64,000 bases of DNA, from positions 1-64,000 of the forward strand of contig CAMHJQ010000001.1 in assembly GCA_946185485.1 (NCBI GenBank), given 5' to 3'. The DNA comes from an uncultured Prevotellaceae bacterium. Its GTDB lineage: Bacteria; Bacteroidota; Bacteroidia; Bacteroidales; Bacteroidaceae. A model generated the notes under the pieces. That model was not told the DNA's origin and made no database searches. It saw only the letters and a list, made by a program, of their open reading frames with translations. A program made the position numbers and the translations under genes. The first letter of the stretch is position 1; each line of letters starts with the position of its first letter. Of the stretch, positions 33,923 through 41,064 are shown in pieces.

Positions 33923-36070
33923 TTACTTTTCTATCAGTATTCGTGCATCGACAGCCACTACGTCGTGCTCATCAGCCAGCAGCGGATTGATGTCTATCTC
34001 CTTGATTTCCGTGGCAAAGCGCAGCAACGTCGAAAGGCGGACGATGATTTCGGCATACTTCTGCTCGTTGATGCCAGCCTGTCCTCGTGTACCTTTTATA
34101 ATTTTATAGCCTCTCAGCGACCTGATCATCGAGTAGGCTTCGCCATAGCTGAGCGGAGCCAGACCCGACTGGACGTCCTTCAGCACCTCAACGAAAATGC
34201 CTCCCAAGCCACAGAGCACGACATGCCCAAAGCGCTCCTCATACTTGGCACCGATAAACAGCTCGGTGCCCTTGAGCATCTTCTGTACCATGACACCTGT
34301 GGCATCCTGAATCTTCATCATGCGTTCAAACTCGAGAGCCAAGTGCTCAGGCGTGCGGATGTTCAAGGCCACTCCGCCGACATCGCTCTTGTGGACAGGA
34401 CCGACCACCTTGGCGACGACAGGATAGCCCACGCGTGTGGCGAAGGCCGTGAGTTCCTCCTTGGAGGTGCTGACCAGTTCCGGCACAAGGGGTATGCCTG
34501 CACAGGAGAGGATGTCGCGCACTGTCTGAGGCGGCACATAGCCACTGTTCTCAATGCCATAGATGATTTTATTGAGTCTGGGAATGTCGATACCATAGAG
34601 CTGCACCTCTGGCGGAGCCGGGGAGGGCGTGTTCATCACCTGCGAGAGAGCGGTGGCCAGCGTCACCTCGTCAGAGAAGTTGACATGTCCTTTTTGCAGG
34701 AATTCTGCCACCTCGGGACCTGCTGTATGCAGACTTGGCAAAACAGGGAATATGGGTTTCTTGCACTCGAGTATCTTCTTGTGCAGCGTATCGTAGGCTT
34801 CGTAGAGCTTGGTCAGTCCCGGGGTGCCATAGATGACGGCAATGGCATCAATCTGGTCAAACTTCTGCTCGCAATAGTCGATAGCCAGTCCGAGGTGCTC
34901 AGCCGTTCCTGTAGCCAGAATATCAATGGGGTTGGCAACGGCAGAGCCTGGGAGCAATTTCTCCTTCAGCTCGTCAGCCTCCGGGCCTTCCAGCCGGGGT
35001 ACGCTCAAGCCTCCCTTCGACAGTGCATCGGTGAGCATGACGCCCGGGCCGCCGGCATGGGTGACAATGGCGAAAGACCCACCCCCAACCCCTCCCTGCA
35101 AGGGAGGGTAGTAATTACCATGCTGTTTATTTTCAATGGATTGAGTATTCTCTCCCCGCCCTATAGGGAGGGGTTGGGGGAGGGTCTTAAAGATACAACC
35201 TACCGTCGTCAGTTCCTCACGACCGAAACAGCGCACGATGCCCGCCTTGCGGAACAATGCCTCGACGGCAGAGTCGCTGGAGGCAATGGCTCCCGTATGA
35301 CTGGAGGCGGCACGGCTGCCACTCTCGCTGGAGCCCGCCTTGATAGCTGCTATACGGCACCCCTTGCGGATAAGCGAGCTGGCGTGGAACAGCAACTTGT
35401 CGGGATCCGAAATATTCTCGATATAGAGCAGTTTTACGTGCGAGTCATGTTCTGGGTCGAAGTGCTCGTCCATATACTGTAGCACGTCCTCGATACCTAT
35501 CTGCTTGCCATTACCGATAGACCACACACTATTGAACTGAAGGCCCTTGATGACAGCACTCTCCAGAATGAATACCGCCGTGGCACCAGAGCCGCTGATG
35601 AAGTCGACGCCCTTGGGATTGAGCGTGGGGATGGGCTTGGTAAACACGCTATGATGGTGACGGTTGAGCAGTCCGATGCAGTTGGGGCCTATGAGTGAGG
35701 CACCATACTGTGCACAGATGTCCAGGATGCGCTGTTCCATGACAGCACCCGCCTGGGTCTCTTCACCAAAACCTGCACTGATGATGATGAAGGCTTTGGT
35801 GCCCTTGTCCCTGGCCAGCAGTTCCACCGTATCGGGACAGAGCTTGGCTGGAATGACGAGAATGGCCAGTTCGGTGGGGGGCAGCTCGCTGGCATTTTGA
35901 AACACCTTGATACCCTGCACCTCATTCTCCTTGGGATTAACGACACGCAGCGTACCTGGGAAGCCCCCCTGCAGGATGTTACGCACGACAGCTCCGCCGG
36001 GCTTGTGGACATTGTTGGAGCCACCGATGACGACGATACTCTGTGGCTGAAGGAGTTCACGATTTATCAT
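33923..36070 (-). CDS. ADP-forming acyl-CoA (acetate-CoA) ligase, fused alpha and beta subunits
   Basis: Start taken at 36070 (MINRELLQPQSIVVIGGSNN), giving 715 residues. Longer readings run across the promoter box. Domains in order: CoA-binding Rossmann (1-130), two succinyl-CoA-synthetase-like domains (about 140-490), ATP-grasp beta part (about 510-715). The phosphorylated His is H258 in SSHTGA. It interconverts acetyl-CoA, ADP and phosphate with acetate, CoA and ATP. Residues about 296-331 (PLPIGRGE ... YYPPLQGGVGGG) are encoded by a paired palindromic repeat inserted in frame between two domains. The repeat-encoded loop is probably tolerated at the surface. Confidence 0.92.
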   Translation of the reverse strand: MINRELLQPQSIVVIGGSNNVHKPGGAVVRNILQGGFPGTLRVVNPKENEVQGIKVFQNASELPPTELAILVIPAKLCPDTVELLARDKGTKAFIIISAGFGEETQAGAVMEQRILDICAQYGASLIGPNCIGLLNRHHHSVFTKPIPTLNPKGVDFISGSGATAVFILESAVIKGLQFNSVWSIGNGKQIGIEDVLQYMDEHFDPEHDSHVKLLYIENISDPDKLLFHASSLIRKGCRIAAIKAGSSESGSRAASSHTGAIASSDSAVEALFRKAGIVRCFGREELTTVGCIFKTLPQPLPIGRGENTQSIENKQHGNYYPPLQGGVGGGSFAIVTHAGGPGVMLTDALSKGGLSVPRLEGPEADELKEKLLPGSAVANPIDILATGTAEHLGLAIDYCEQKFDQIDAIAVIYGTPGLTKLYEAYDTLHKKILECKKPIFPVLPSLHTAGPEVAEFLQKGHVNFSDEVTLATALSQVMNTPSPAPPEVQLYGIDIPRLNKIIYGIENSGYVPPQTVRDILSCAGIPLVPELVSTSKEELTAFATRVGYPVVAKVVGPVHKSDVGGVALNIRTPEHLALEFERMMKIQDATGVMVQKMLKGTELFIGAKYEERFGHVVLCGLGGIFVEVLKDVQSGLAPLSYGEAYSMIRSLRGYKIIKGTRGQAGINEQKYAEIIVRLSTLLRFATEIKEIDINPLLADEHDVVAVDARILIEK
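35074..35188. repeat. Inverted pair of GC-rich palindromes inside a coding sequence
   Basis: Copy A, 35074-35112, starts AAGACCCACCCCCAACCCCT and ends GGGAGGGTAG. Copy B, 35150-35188, is an inverted relative (its reverse complement starts AAGACCCTCCCCCAACCCCT). Each has a CCCTCC/GGAGGG core; 37 bp of AT-rich sequence lies between them. AAAGA occurs at both outer ends (35073-35077, 35189-35193). The acyl-CoA ligase frame stays open through the whole element. Confidence 0.8.
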
Positions 36071-36116
36071 ATCAAGACAATGCTTATAGTTTTCTTTGAG
36101 GTTTCTTTTCGTGCTA

Positions 36117-36124
36117 CAAAAGTA
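36117..36124 (-). promoter_or_regulatory. Acyl-CoA ligase operon promoter -7 box
   Basis: TACTTTTG on the minus strand, matching TAnnTTTG, about 47 bp before the start at 36070. It may drive the ligase, the unknown gene, the dehydrogenase and recA. Confidence 0.6.
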
Positions 36125-36303
36125 ATCATTTTCCACGAGAATAAAGGAAAAACTCCAATAAATTTGGCTTTTCCTATGACTTTTTGTAACTTTTCGATTA
36201 AAAACCGCAAAGTAAGCTATTATCACATCAGGTTGGCCGGAGGGCTCCATACACCGCCCGTGCATCCCCATGCAGTCTGTCAGGGAGTAGGGACGGGAGG
36301 TCT

Positions 36304-36332
36304 ACGGGAGGTGTTGAGCACACACCTCCCGT
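36304..36332. repeat. Perfect 11-bp hairpin
   Basis: ACGGGAGGTGT (36304-36314), loop TGAGCAC, ACACCTCCCGT (36322-36332). There is no T-run after it, so it is not a standard terminator. A partial direct copy, GACGGGAGGT, lies just upstream at 36292. Confidence 0.7.
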
Positions 36333-36445
36333 GCCTCAAAGCCCCTGTACATCGGCATTTGAAGGGTGTCATGGGTGTATGTGAGGTCTTTTTTAGCGTT
36401 CGAGCGTTCAGACTCCGGAATGCCATGTCGCTCCTTGTTTGAGAG

Positions 36446-36540
36446 TACCGTGCAGCTCCCCGCCCGGGAGCGCCGTGCAAGAAATTTTCCTGCTCCGTGC
36501 AGAGAATGTTCTTGCTCCGTGCTCAAATTGTCCCAACTAC
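36446..36540. repeat. Degenerate 22-bp CCGTGCA repeats
   Basis: CCGTGC recurs at 36448, 36473, 36495 and 36517, spacing 25, 22 and 22 bp. The second unit (GCGCCGTGCAAGAAATTTTC) is nearly identical to the units at 14533-14576. Confidence 0.7.
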
Positions 36541-36557
36541 ATGCTTACTTCATCGGT

Positions 36558-36623
36558 GTGACGTTCCCGCTTGGCCGGAGTGACGTTCTTGCTTGGTCAG
36601 AGTGACGTTCCCGCTTCTTCTCG
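36558..36623. repeat. Three 22-bp tandem repeats
   Basis: Units 36558-36579, 36580-36601 and 36602-36623 all begin GTGACGTTC and share the CGCTT/TGCTT core. They diverge at the 3' ends. There are no spacers. Confidence 0.8.
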
Positions 36624-36649
36624 AAGGTTGCACTTCTTCTCGAAAACCC

Positions 36650-36716
36650 CATGTTTGCCCCATGCAGATATGCTATCTGCATCATGTAAACAGTATATCT
36701 GCATGGGCCAAACATG
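36650..36716. repeat. Long inverted repeat with alternative hairpin
   Basis: Left arm 36650-36671 begins CATGTTTGCCCCATGC; right arm 36695-36716 is its complement with one mismatch in 22. The loop is 23 nt. A second, exclusive hairpin, GCAGATA-TGC-TATCTGC (36664-36680), uses half of the left arm. Confidence 0.8.
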
Positions 36717-36794
36717 CTGTTTCCTTAGTCCAAAAATGCGCTTTTGGGGTGGTAAGAATGCTTTTCTTCGGATAGCAGTTGTTACTTTCGCTCG

Positions 36795-36831
36795 AAAATG
36801 CAAAGAAAAACAAGCTTTTCCTTTGCATTTT
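36795..36831. promoter_or_regulatory. Inverted repeat over the holB promoter
   Basis: AAAATGCAAAG (36795-36805) and CTTTGCATTTT (36821-36831) are perfect 11-bp arms. The right arm contains the -33 TTTG, so a protein bound here would block the promoter. Confidence 0.5.
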
Positions 36832-36852
36832 GCTCGCTTATTCGTAACTTTG
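36822..36852 (+). promoter_or_regulatory. holB operon promoter
   Basis: TTTG (36822-36825), 19 bp, TAACTTTG (36845-36852). The ATG is only 10 bp after the -7 box, so the mRNA leader is very short. Confidence 0.75.
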
Positions 36853-36862
36853 TAGGCTGAAA

Positions 36863-37972
36863 ATGACGTTCAACGAAGTAATAGGACAACAAGAGGTGCA
36901 GTCGCGCCTGATGCAGATGGTCTCAGAAGGCCGGCTGCCTCATGCCCTGATGCTGTGCGGACCACAGGGAGCAGGCAAGATGGCACTGGCCATCGGATTT
37001 GCCAAACACTTGCTGAGCAGGACGGCTAACGACAGGGCGATGCTCGAAAAACTGGAGCATCCCGACCTGCACTTCACCTACCCTACCATCAAGTTGCCGT
37101 CAATGAGTAGCGACCACAAGCCCGTCAGCGAGGACTTTGCCCGCGAGTGGCACGAACTGGTGATGGCGGGGCCCTACTTCACCATGACGGAGTGGCTGGA
37201 GCAGATGGGTGGCGAGAACCAGCAAGCCATCATCACAGCCGGCGAAAGCGACAGTCTGGTGCGCAAGCTCAGCCTCAAGTCGAGCCAGGGCGGCTACAAG
37301 ATCAGCCTCATCTGGCTACCCGAGCGCATGAACATCGAGTGTGCCAACAAGATACTGAAACTGTTGGAGGAGCCACCCTCGCAGACGCTGTTCATCATGG
37401 TCTGCCAGGAGCCCGACCGTCTGTTGGAGACCATCCGCAGTCGCGTACAGCGCATCGATGTCAAAAAGATAGCCGACGAAGACGTCGAACAGGCGCTGAT
37501 ACAACGGCGCGGTCTCAGTGCCGACATGGCACACCGCATAGCCCGCATGGCCAATGGCAACTGGCTGAAGGCGCTGGAGATGCTGAGTGCTGACTCCGAG
37601 AACGAGCTCTTCTTAGACATGTTCCAGACACTGATGCGCCTGGCCTACCAGCGCAAGGTGAAGGACCTGAAGGCATGGTCGGAGCGGATGGCATCGATGG
37701 GGCGTGAGCGTGAGAAGCGCTTCCTGGAATACTTCTTGCGGCTGATTCGCGAGAACTTCATGTATAACTTCCACCAGCCCGACATCGTCTATATGACACA
37801 GCGCGAAGAGGACTTCGCCCGCAACTTCGCCCGTTTCATCAACGAAGCCAACATCCTGCCCATCAGCGACCTGGCCAATCGTGCCATTCGCGACATCGGA
37901 CAGAATGCCAACGGAAAGATAGTATTCTTCGACTTCGCCCTGCAAATGATTGTACTACTGATACAGAAATAA
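36863..37972 (+). CDS. holB: DNA polymerase III delta' subunit
   Basis: A 369-residue AAA+ clamp-loader protein. It begins MTFNEVIGQQEVQSRL with PHALMLCGPQGAGKM (Walker A region, Gly-Lys kept) and LSLKSSQGGYKISLIWLPERMN. LLEEPPSQTLFIMVCQEPDRLLETIRSRVQRI is the sensor region typical of HolB. The zinc-binding Cys set of DnaX is missing, supporting delta' rather than gamma/tau. It helps load the sliding clamp. It is the first gene of holB-ricT-gldH, a grouping I know from other Bacteroidota, and ricT follows by 10 bp. Confidence 0.93.
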   Translation: MTFNEVIGQQEVQSRLMQMVSEGRLPHALMLCGPQGAGKMALAIGFAKHLLSRTANDRAMLEKLEHPDLHFTYPTIKLPSMSSDHKPVSEDFAREWHELVMAGPYFTMTEWLEQMGGENQQAIITAGESDSLVRKLSLKSSQGGYKISLIWLPERMNIECANKILKLLEEPPSQTLFIMVCQEPDRLLETIRSRVQRIDVKKIADEDVEQALIQRRGLSADMAHRIARMANGNWLKALEMLSADSENELFLDMFQTLMRLAYQRKVKDLKAWSERMASMGREREKRFLEYFLRLIRENFMYNFHQPDIVYMTQREEDFARNFARFINEANILPISDLANRAIRDIGQNANGKIVFFDFALQMIVLLIQK

Positions 37973-37982
37973 AATAAGAGAT

Positions 37983-39104
37983 ATGAGTAAAGACTATGAA
38001 ATAAAGACTGGCTGCGACCGTGGACTGTGCCATCAGGCCATCGGCCGGCAGGACCGGCAACTGAACACCTACGACTGGTTGGCCGACGTGCCAGGAAACA
38101 CCGACGACACCGACCTGGTGGAGGTACAGTTCAAGCATACCCGCAAGGGCTACTATCATAACGTCAACAACCTGGAACTGAAGAAGGGAGACATCGTAGC
38201 CGTCGAGGCCAACCCTGGTCACGACATCGGCGTGGTGACGCTGACAGGCCGACTGGTAAAGCTGCAGATCAAGAAAGCCAACCTGAAGAGCTCTGAGGAG
38301 ATTCGCCGCATCTACCGCATTGCACGTCCTGTCGACATGGAGAAATTCCGTGAGGCCAAGGCCCGCGAGCATGCCACGATGATTGAGAGTCGCCAGATTG
38401 CCAAGAACTTGGGACTGAAGATGAAAATCGGCGACGTGGAATACCAAGGCGACTGCAACAAGGCCATCTTCTACTACATCGCTGACGAGCGTGTGGACTT
38501 CCGCCAACTCATCAAGGACCTGGCAGCCACCTTCCATGTACGCATCGAGATGAAGCAGATTGGCGCACGCCAGGAGGCCGGCCGCATCGGCGGTACGGGT
38601 CCCTGCGGACGTGAGCTGTGCTGTGCTACGTGGATGAAGAACTTCATCAGCGTCGGCACTTCCGCTGCCCGTTTCCAGGACATCTCCCTCAATCCCCAGA
38701 AGCTGGCTGGCATGTGTGCCAAACTGAAGTGCTGCCTGAACTATGAGGTCGACACATATGTGGAGGCTGGCCGCAAGATGCCTTCCAAGGACATCCAGCT
38801 ACAAACCCAGGACAGCGACTACTTCTTCTTCAAGAGTGACATTTTGGCAGGCCTTGTCACCTACTCTACTGACAAGAACATTGCCGCCAACCTGGAGACC
38901 ATTACGGCCCAGCGTGCCCGACAGGTCATCGAGATGAACCGTCGTGGCGAGAAGCCGGAGTCGTTGCAGGAGAACGGTCTCAAGAACGAGCCGCAAGGCC
39001 CCATCGACCTGGCGACACAGGACAACATCACCCGCTTCGACCGTGCCAAGAAGAAAAAGAAAAAGAAGCCCCGCAAGCCTCAACCCAAAGATGGCAAAGA
39101 ATAG
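37983..39104 (+). CDS. ricT: PSP1 domain regulatory iron-sulfur protein RicT
   Basis: A 373-residue protein with a PSP1 domain. KGDIVAVEANPGHDIGVVTLTGRLV starts the domain, then VDFRQLIKDLAATFHVRIEMKQIGARQEA. The cysteine cluster GPCGRELCCATW plus CAKLKCCLNYE binds iron-sulfur in the Bacillus Y-complex protein (RicT/YaaT). In Bacillus it works with RNase Y in mRNA processing and in development. The Bacteroidota role is less clear. The C-terminal tail is extended and ends in a Lys-rich AKKKKKKKPRKP stretch. gldH starts within its last codons. Confidence 0.9.
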   Translation: MSKDYEIKTGCDRGLCHQAIGRQDRQLNTYDWLADVPGNTDDTDLVEVQFKHTRKGYYHNVNNLELKKGDIVAVEANPGHDIGVVTLTGRLVKLQIKKANLKSSEEIRRIYRIARPVDMEKFREAKAREHATMIESRQIAKNLGLKMKIGDVEYQGDCNKAIFYYIADERVDFRQLIKDLAATFHVRIEMKQIGARQEAGRIGGTGPCGRELCCATWMKNFISVGTSAARFQDISLNPQKLAGMCAKLKCCLNYEVDTYVEAGRKMPSKDIQLQTQDSDYFFFKSDILAGLVTYSTDKNIAANLETITAQRARQVIEMNRRGEKPESLQENGLKNEPQGPIDLATQDNITRFDRAKKKKKKKPRKPQPKDGKE

Positions 39105-39561
39105 GTACAGCTTTTTGGTTCTCGTCATGCTCATGGTGATGGCACTGACCGCCTGCCAAAGGCAGACAGTGTATAACCACTATGAGCACACGCCCCTGTC
39201 GGGCTGGGAGAAGAACGACACGCTGACCTTCGACGTGCCGCCTATGACGCACGACGGCCGGTATGTCGAGGAGGTGGGCCTGCGCATCAATGGCGACTAC
39301 CCCTTTACAGGACTCAGTCTGATTGTCAAGCAGACCGTCCGCCCTTCGATGGAGACCAAGAGCGATACGCTGAACTGCAAACTCATCGACCAGCAAGGCG
39401 TTGCCAAAGGCCGCGGTGTCAGCCACTACCAGTACATCTTCCACCTGACGACGCTGGAGCTAAAGAAAGACGACAGGCTACATATCGACATACGCCATGA
39501 CATGAAGCGGGAAATCCTGCCGGGCATCTCCGACGTCGGCATCCGCCTGACAAAGAAATAA
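39091..39561 (+). CDS. gldH: Gliding-motility-type lipoprotein GldH
   Basis: Start at ATG 39091 (MAKNRYSFLVLVMLMVMALTAC), overlapping ricT by 14 bp; 156 residues. The lipobox LTAC is at Cys22. The mature part has the GldH pattern: YNHYEHTPLSGWEKNDTLTFDVPP, VEEVGLRINGDYPFTGLSLIV and HYQYIFHLTTLELKKDDRL. It is an outer-membrane-directed lipoprotein needed for gliding in Flavobacterium, but it is kept in non-motile Bacteroidales, where its role is unknown. The stop codon touches the rodA stop with no base between them. Confidence 0.9.
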   Translation: MAKNRYSFLVLVMLMVMALTACQRQTVYNHYEHTPLSGWEKNDTLTFDVPPMTHDGRYVEEVGLRINGDYPFTGLSLIVKQTVRPSMETKSDTLNCKLIDQQGVAKGRGVSHYQYIFHLTTLELKKDDRLHIDIRHDMKREILPGISDVGIRLTKK

Positions 39562-41034
39562 TCAGGAACGTACCAGATTCCTTCCTGCATCGATGCGCAG
39601 GAAGATAAAGAGCAGGAACGTAAATCCCCACAGCGACGAACCGCCATAGCTGAAGAACGGCAGCGGGATGCCGATGACGGGCGTCAGTCCCAACACCATG
39701 CCCACATTGATGAAGACATGGAACAGGAAGATGCTCAGCACACAGTAGCCATAGACACGCCCAAAGCGGAACGGCTGGCGCTCTGACAGATGTATCAGTC
39801 GCAGGATGAGCGCCAGGAACAACAGCAGCACACCTGCCGACCCCAAAAAGCCTTCCTCTTCGCCAACGGTACAGAAGATGAAGTCGGTATCCTGCTCAGG
39901 CACAAACTTCAACTTCGTCTGCGTACCATTCAGGAATCCCTTACCTTCCAGGCCACCCGAGCCGATGGCGATTTCCGACTGGTGCACATTATAGCCCGCA
40001 CCACGCAGGTCCTCGTCCAGTCCCAGCAGCACATTGATGCGCGACCGCTGGTGCGTCTCCATCACATTGTTCATGATGAAGTCGACACCATAGAAAAATC
40101 CTACCGACCCTAAGGCAAACAAGGCAATGAAGAAATAGTTGCGAAGGCGCGAGCCCAGCCCTTCCCAAACCAGATAGCCTATGAGCACAGCCGTCATCAA
40201 CAGCTGCACATAGACGATGTCGAAAGAGTTTTTGAGATAAGGGATAAGAGACACGAGATAAGCGGCGAGGGTTATGCCGATGCAACATAACAGCATGTGC
40301 CACGCCACGCGTCGGTTGCAGTACACCCACACCATGCCGATGGAAAATAACTGGATGAGCAGCATGACGGTAAACTTACCCACGCTGGTGGGCGATTCCC
40401 CGAAGTGAACGTCGGCATAGCGGATGCCCACCACGAAATAGATGACGGCAGCGACACCTGTAAAGAGGATGCTCCCCGACATGCCCTCGCGATAGAACAT
40501 CAGGAAGAACGACAGGTACACCAGTGCCGATCCCGTCTCACGCTGTCCCACGATGCAGACCATGGGCAGCAGGATGAGGGCCAGGGCAACGGCGAAATGC
40601 TTCCACTGCTGGATGTTATAGCCGTATGTTGACATCAGCTTGGCCAGTGCCAACGAGGTGGCAAACTTCGCAAACTCAGCCGGTTGCAGTCGCAAGGGAC
40701 CCAGCACGAGCCACGACCGCGAGCCCTTGATGGAGTGCGGATTGAAGATGGTGGCAAAGAGCAGCAACAGCAGCAGCCCGTAGATGATATAGGAAAAGGT
40801 GTCGTAGAATCGGTCGTCGAGCATGAGGATGATGAACCCCAGCATGATGCTGGTACCTATCCACACTATCTGCATACCCGAACGCGTCGCCAGCGAAAAG
40901 ATGTCCGTCTCGCCATACGAGTAGCTGGCACCGCAGACGCTGATCCAGCCAAACGACAGCAGGGCGATATAAATCAATATCGTCCACCAGTCAATATTGA
41001 GCAACACGCTCTGTTTCCGCTTATCGTTAGCCAT
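39562..41034 (-). CDS. rodA: Rod-shape peptidoglycan polymerase RodA (SEDS family)
   Basis: A 490-residue polytopic protein. The SEDS signatures are VLGPLRLQPAEFAKFATSLALAK and the C-terminal GLTPVIGIPLPFFSYGGSSLW. It is about 120 residues longer than E. coli RodA, with an extra central segment, as usual in Bacteroidota. It polymerises glycan strands from lipid II in the elongasome with PBP2. It is the last gene of purH-mreB-mreC-mreD-mrdA-rodA. It abuts gldH tail-to-tail with no terminator hairpin visible. Confidence 0.94.
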   Translation of the reverse strand: MANDKRKQSVLLNIDWWTILIYIALLSFGWISVCGASYSYGETDIFSLATRSGMQIVWIGTSIMLGFIILMLDDRFYDTFSYIIYGLLLLLLFATIFNPHSIKGSRSWLVLGPLRLQPAEFAKFATSLALAKLMSTYGYNIQQWKHFAVALALILLPMVCIVGQRETGSALVYLSFFLMFYREGMSGSILFTGVAAVIYFVVGIRYADVHFGESPTSVGKFTVMLLIQLFSIGMVWVYCNRRVAWHMLLCCIGITLAAYLVSLIPYLKNSFDIVYVQLLMTAVLIGYLVWEGLGSRLRNYFFIALFALGSVGFFYGVDFIMNNVMETHQRSRINVLLGLDEDLRGAGYNVHQSEIAIGSGGLEGKGFLNGTQTKLKFVPEQDTDFIFCTVGEEEGFLGSAGVLLLFLALILRLIHLSERQPFRFGRVYGYCVLSIFLFHVFINVGMVLGLTPVIGIPLPFFSYGGSSLWGFTFLLFIFLRIDAGRNLVRS

Positions 41035-41035
41035 C

Positions 41036-41064
41036 TCTAAACTCTAAACTGTAAACCATAAACA
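41036..41064 (-). repeat. Tandem heptamers in mrdA-rodA spacer
   Basis: The plus strand reads CTCTAAACTCTAAACTGTAA then ACCATAAAC, a 7-bp unit repeated four times, similar to the ftsX-DUF3098 spacer. Confidence 0.65.

Larger units (their letters stand above)
36125..36842. other. Gene-free intergenic region rich in repeats and hairpins
   Basis: About 720 bp between the divergent promoters of the acyl-CoA ligase operon and holB. The open frames here are short, overlap each other and follow the repeats, so I call none of them genes. It holds a strong hairpin (36304-36332), a CCGTGCA repeat block (36446-36540), three 22-bp direct repeats (36558-36623), a CTTCTTCTCGAA doublet (36614-36645), a 22-bp inverted repeat (36650-36716) and an 11-bp inverted repeat at the holB promoter (36795-36831). 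A small RNA could be encoded here; no promoter for one is clear. Confidence 0.7.

Noticed and set aside
36271..36605. Small genes in the intergenic region and an N-terminally longer acyl-CoA ligase starting at 36271
   Set aside because: The open frames run through repeats and promoter sequence and have no family features; the ligase start at 36070 fits the family and the -7 box at 36117-36124.
36446..36623. CRISPR array
   Set aside because: The 22-bp units follow each other directly without unique spacers, the units drift in sequence, and no cas genes are present.
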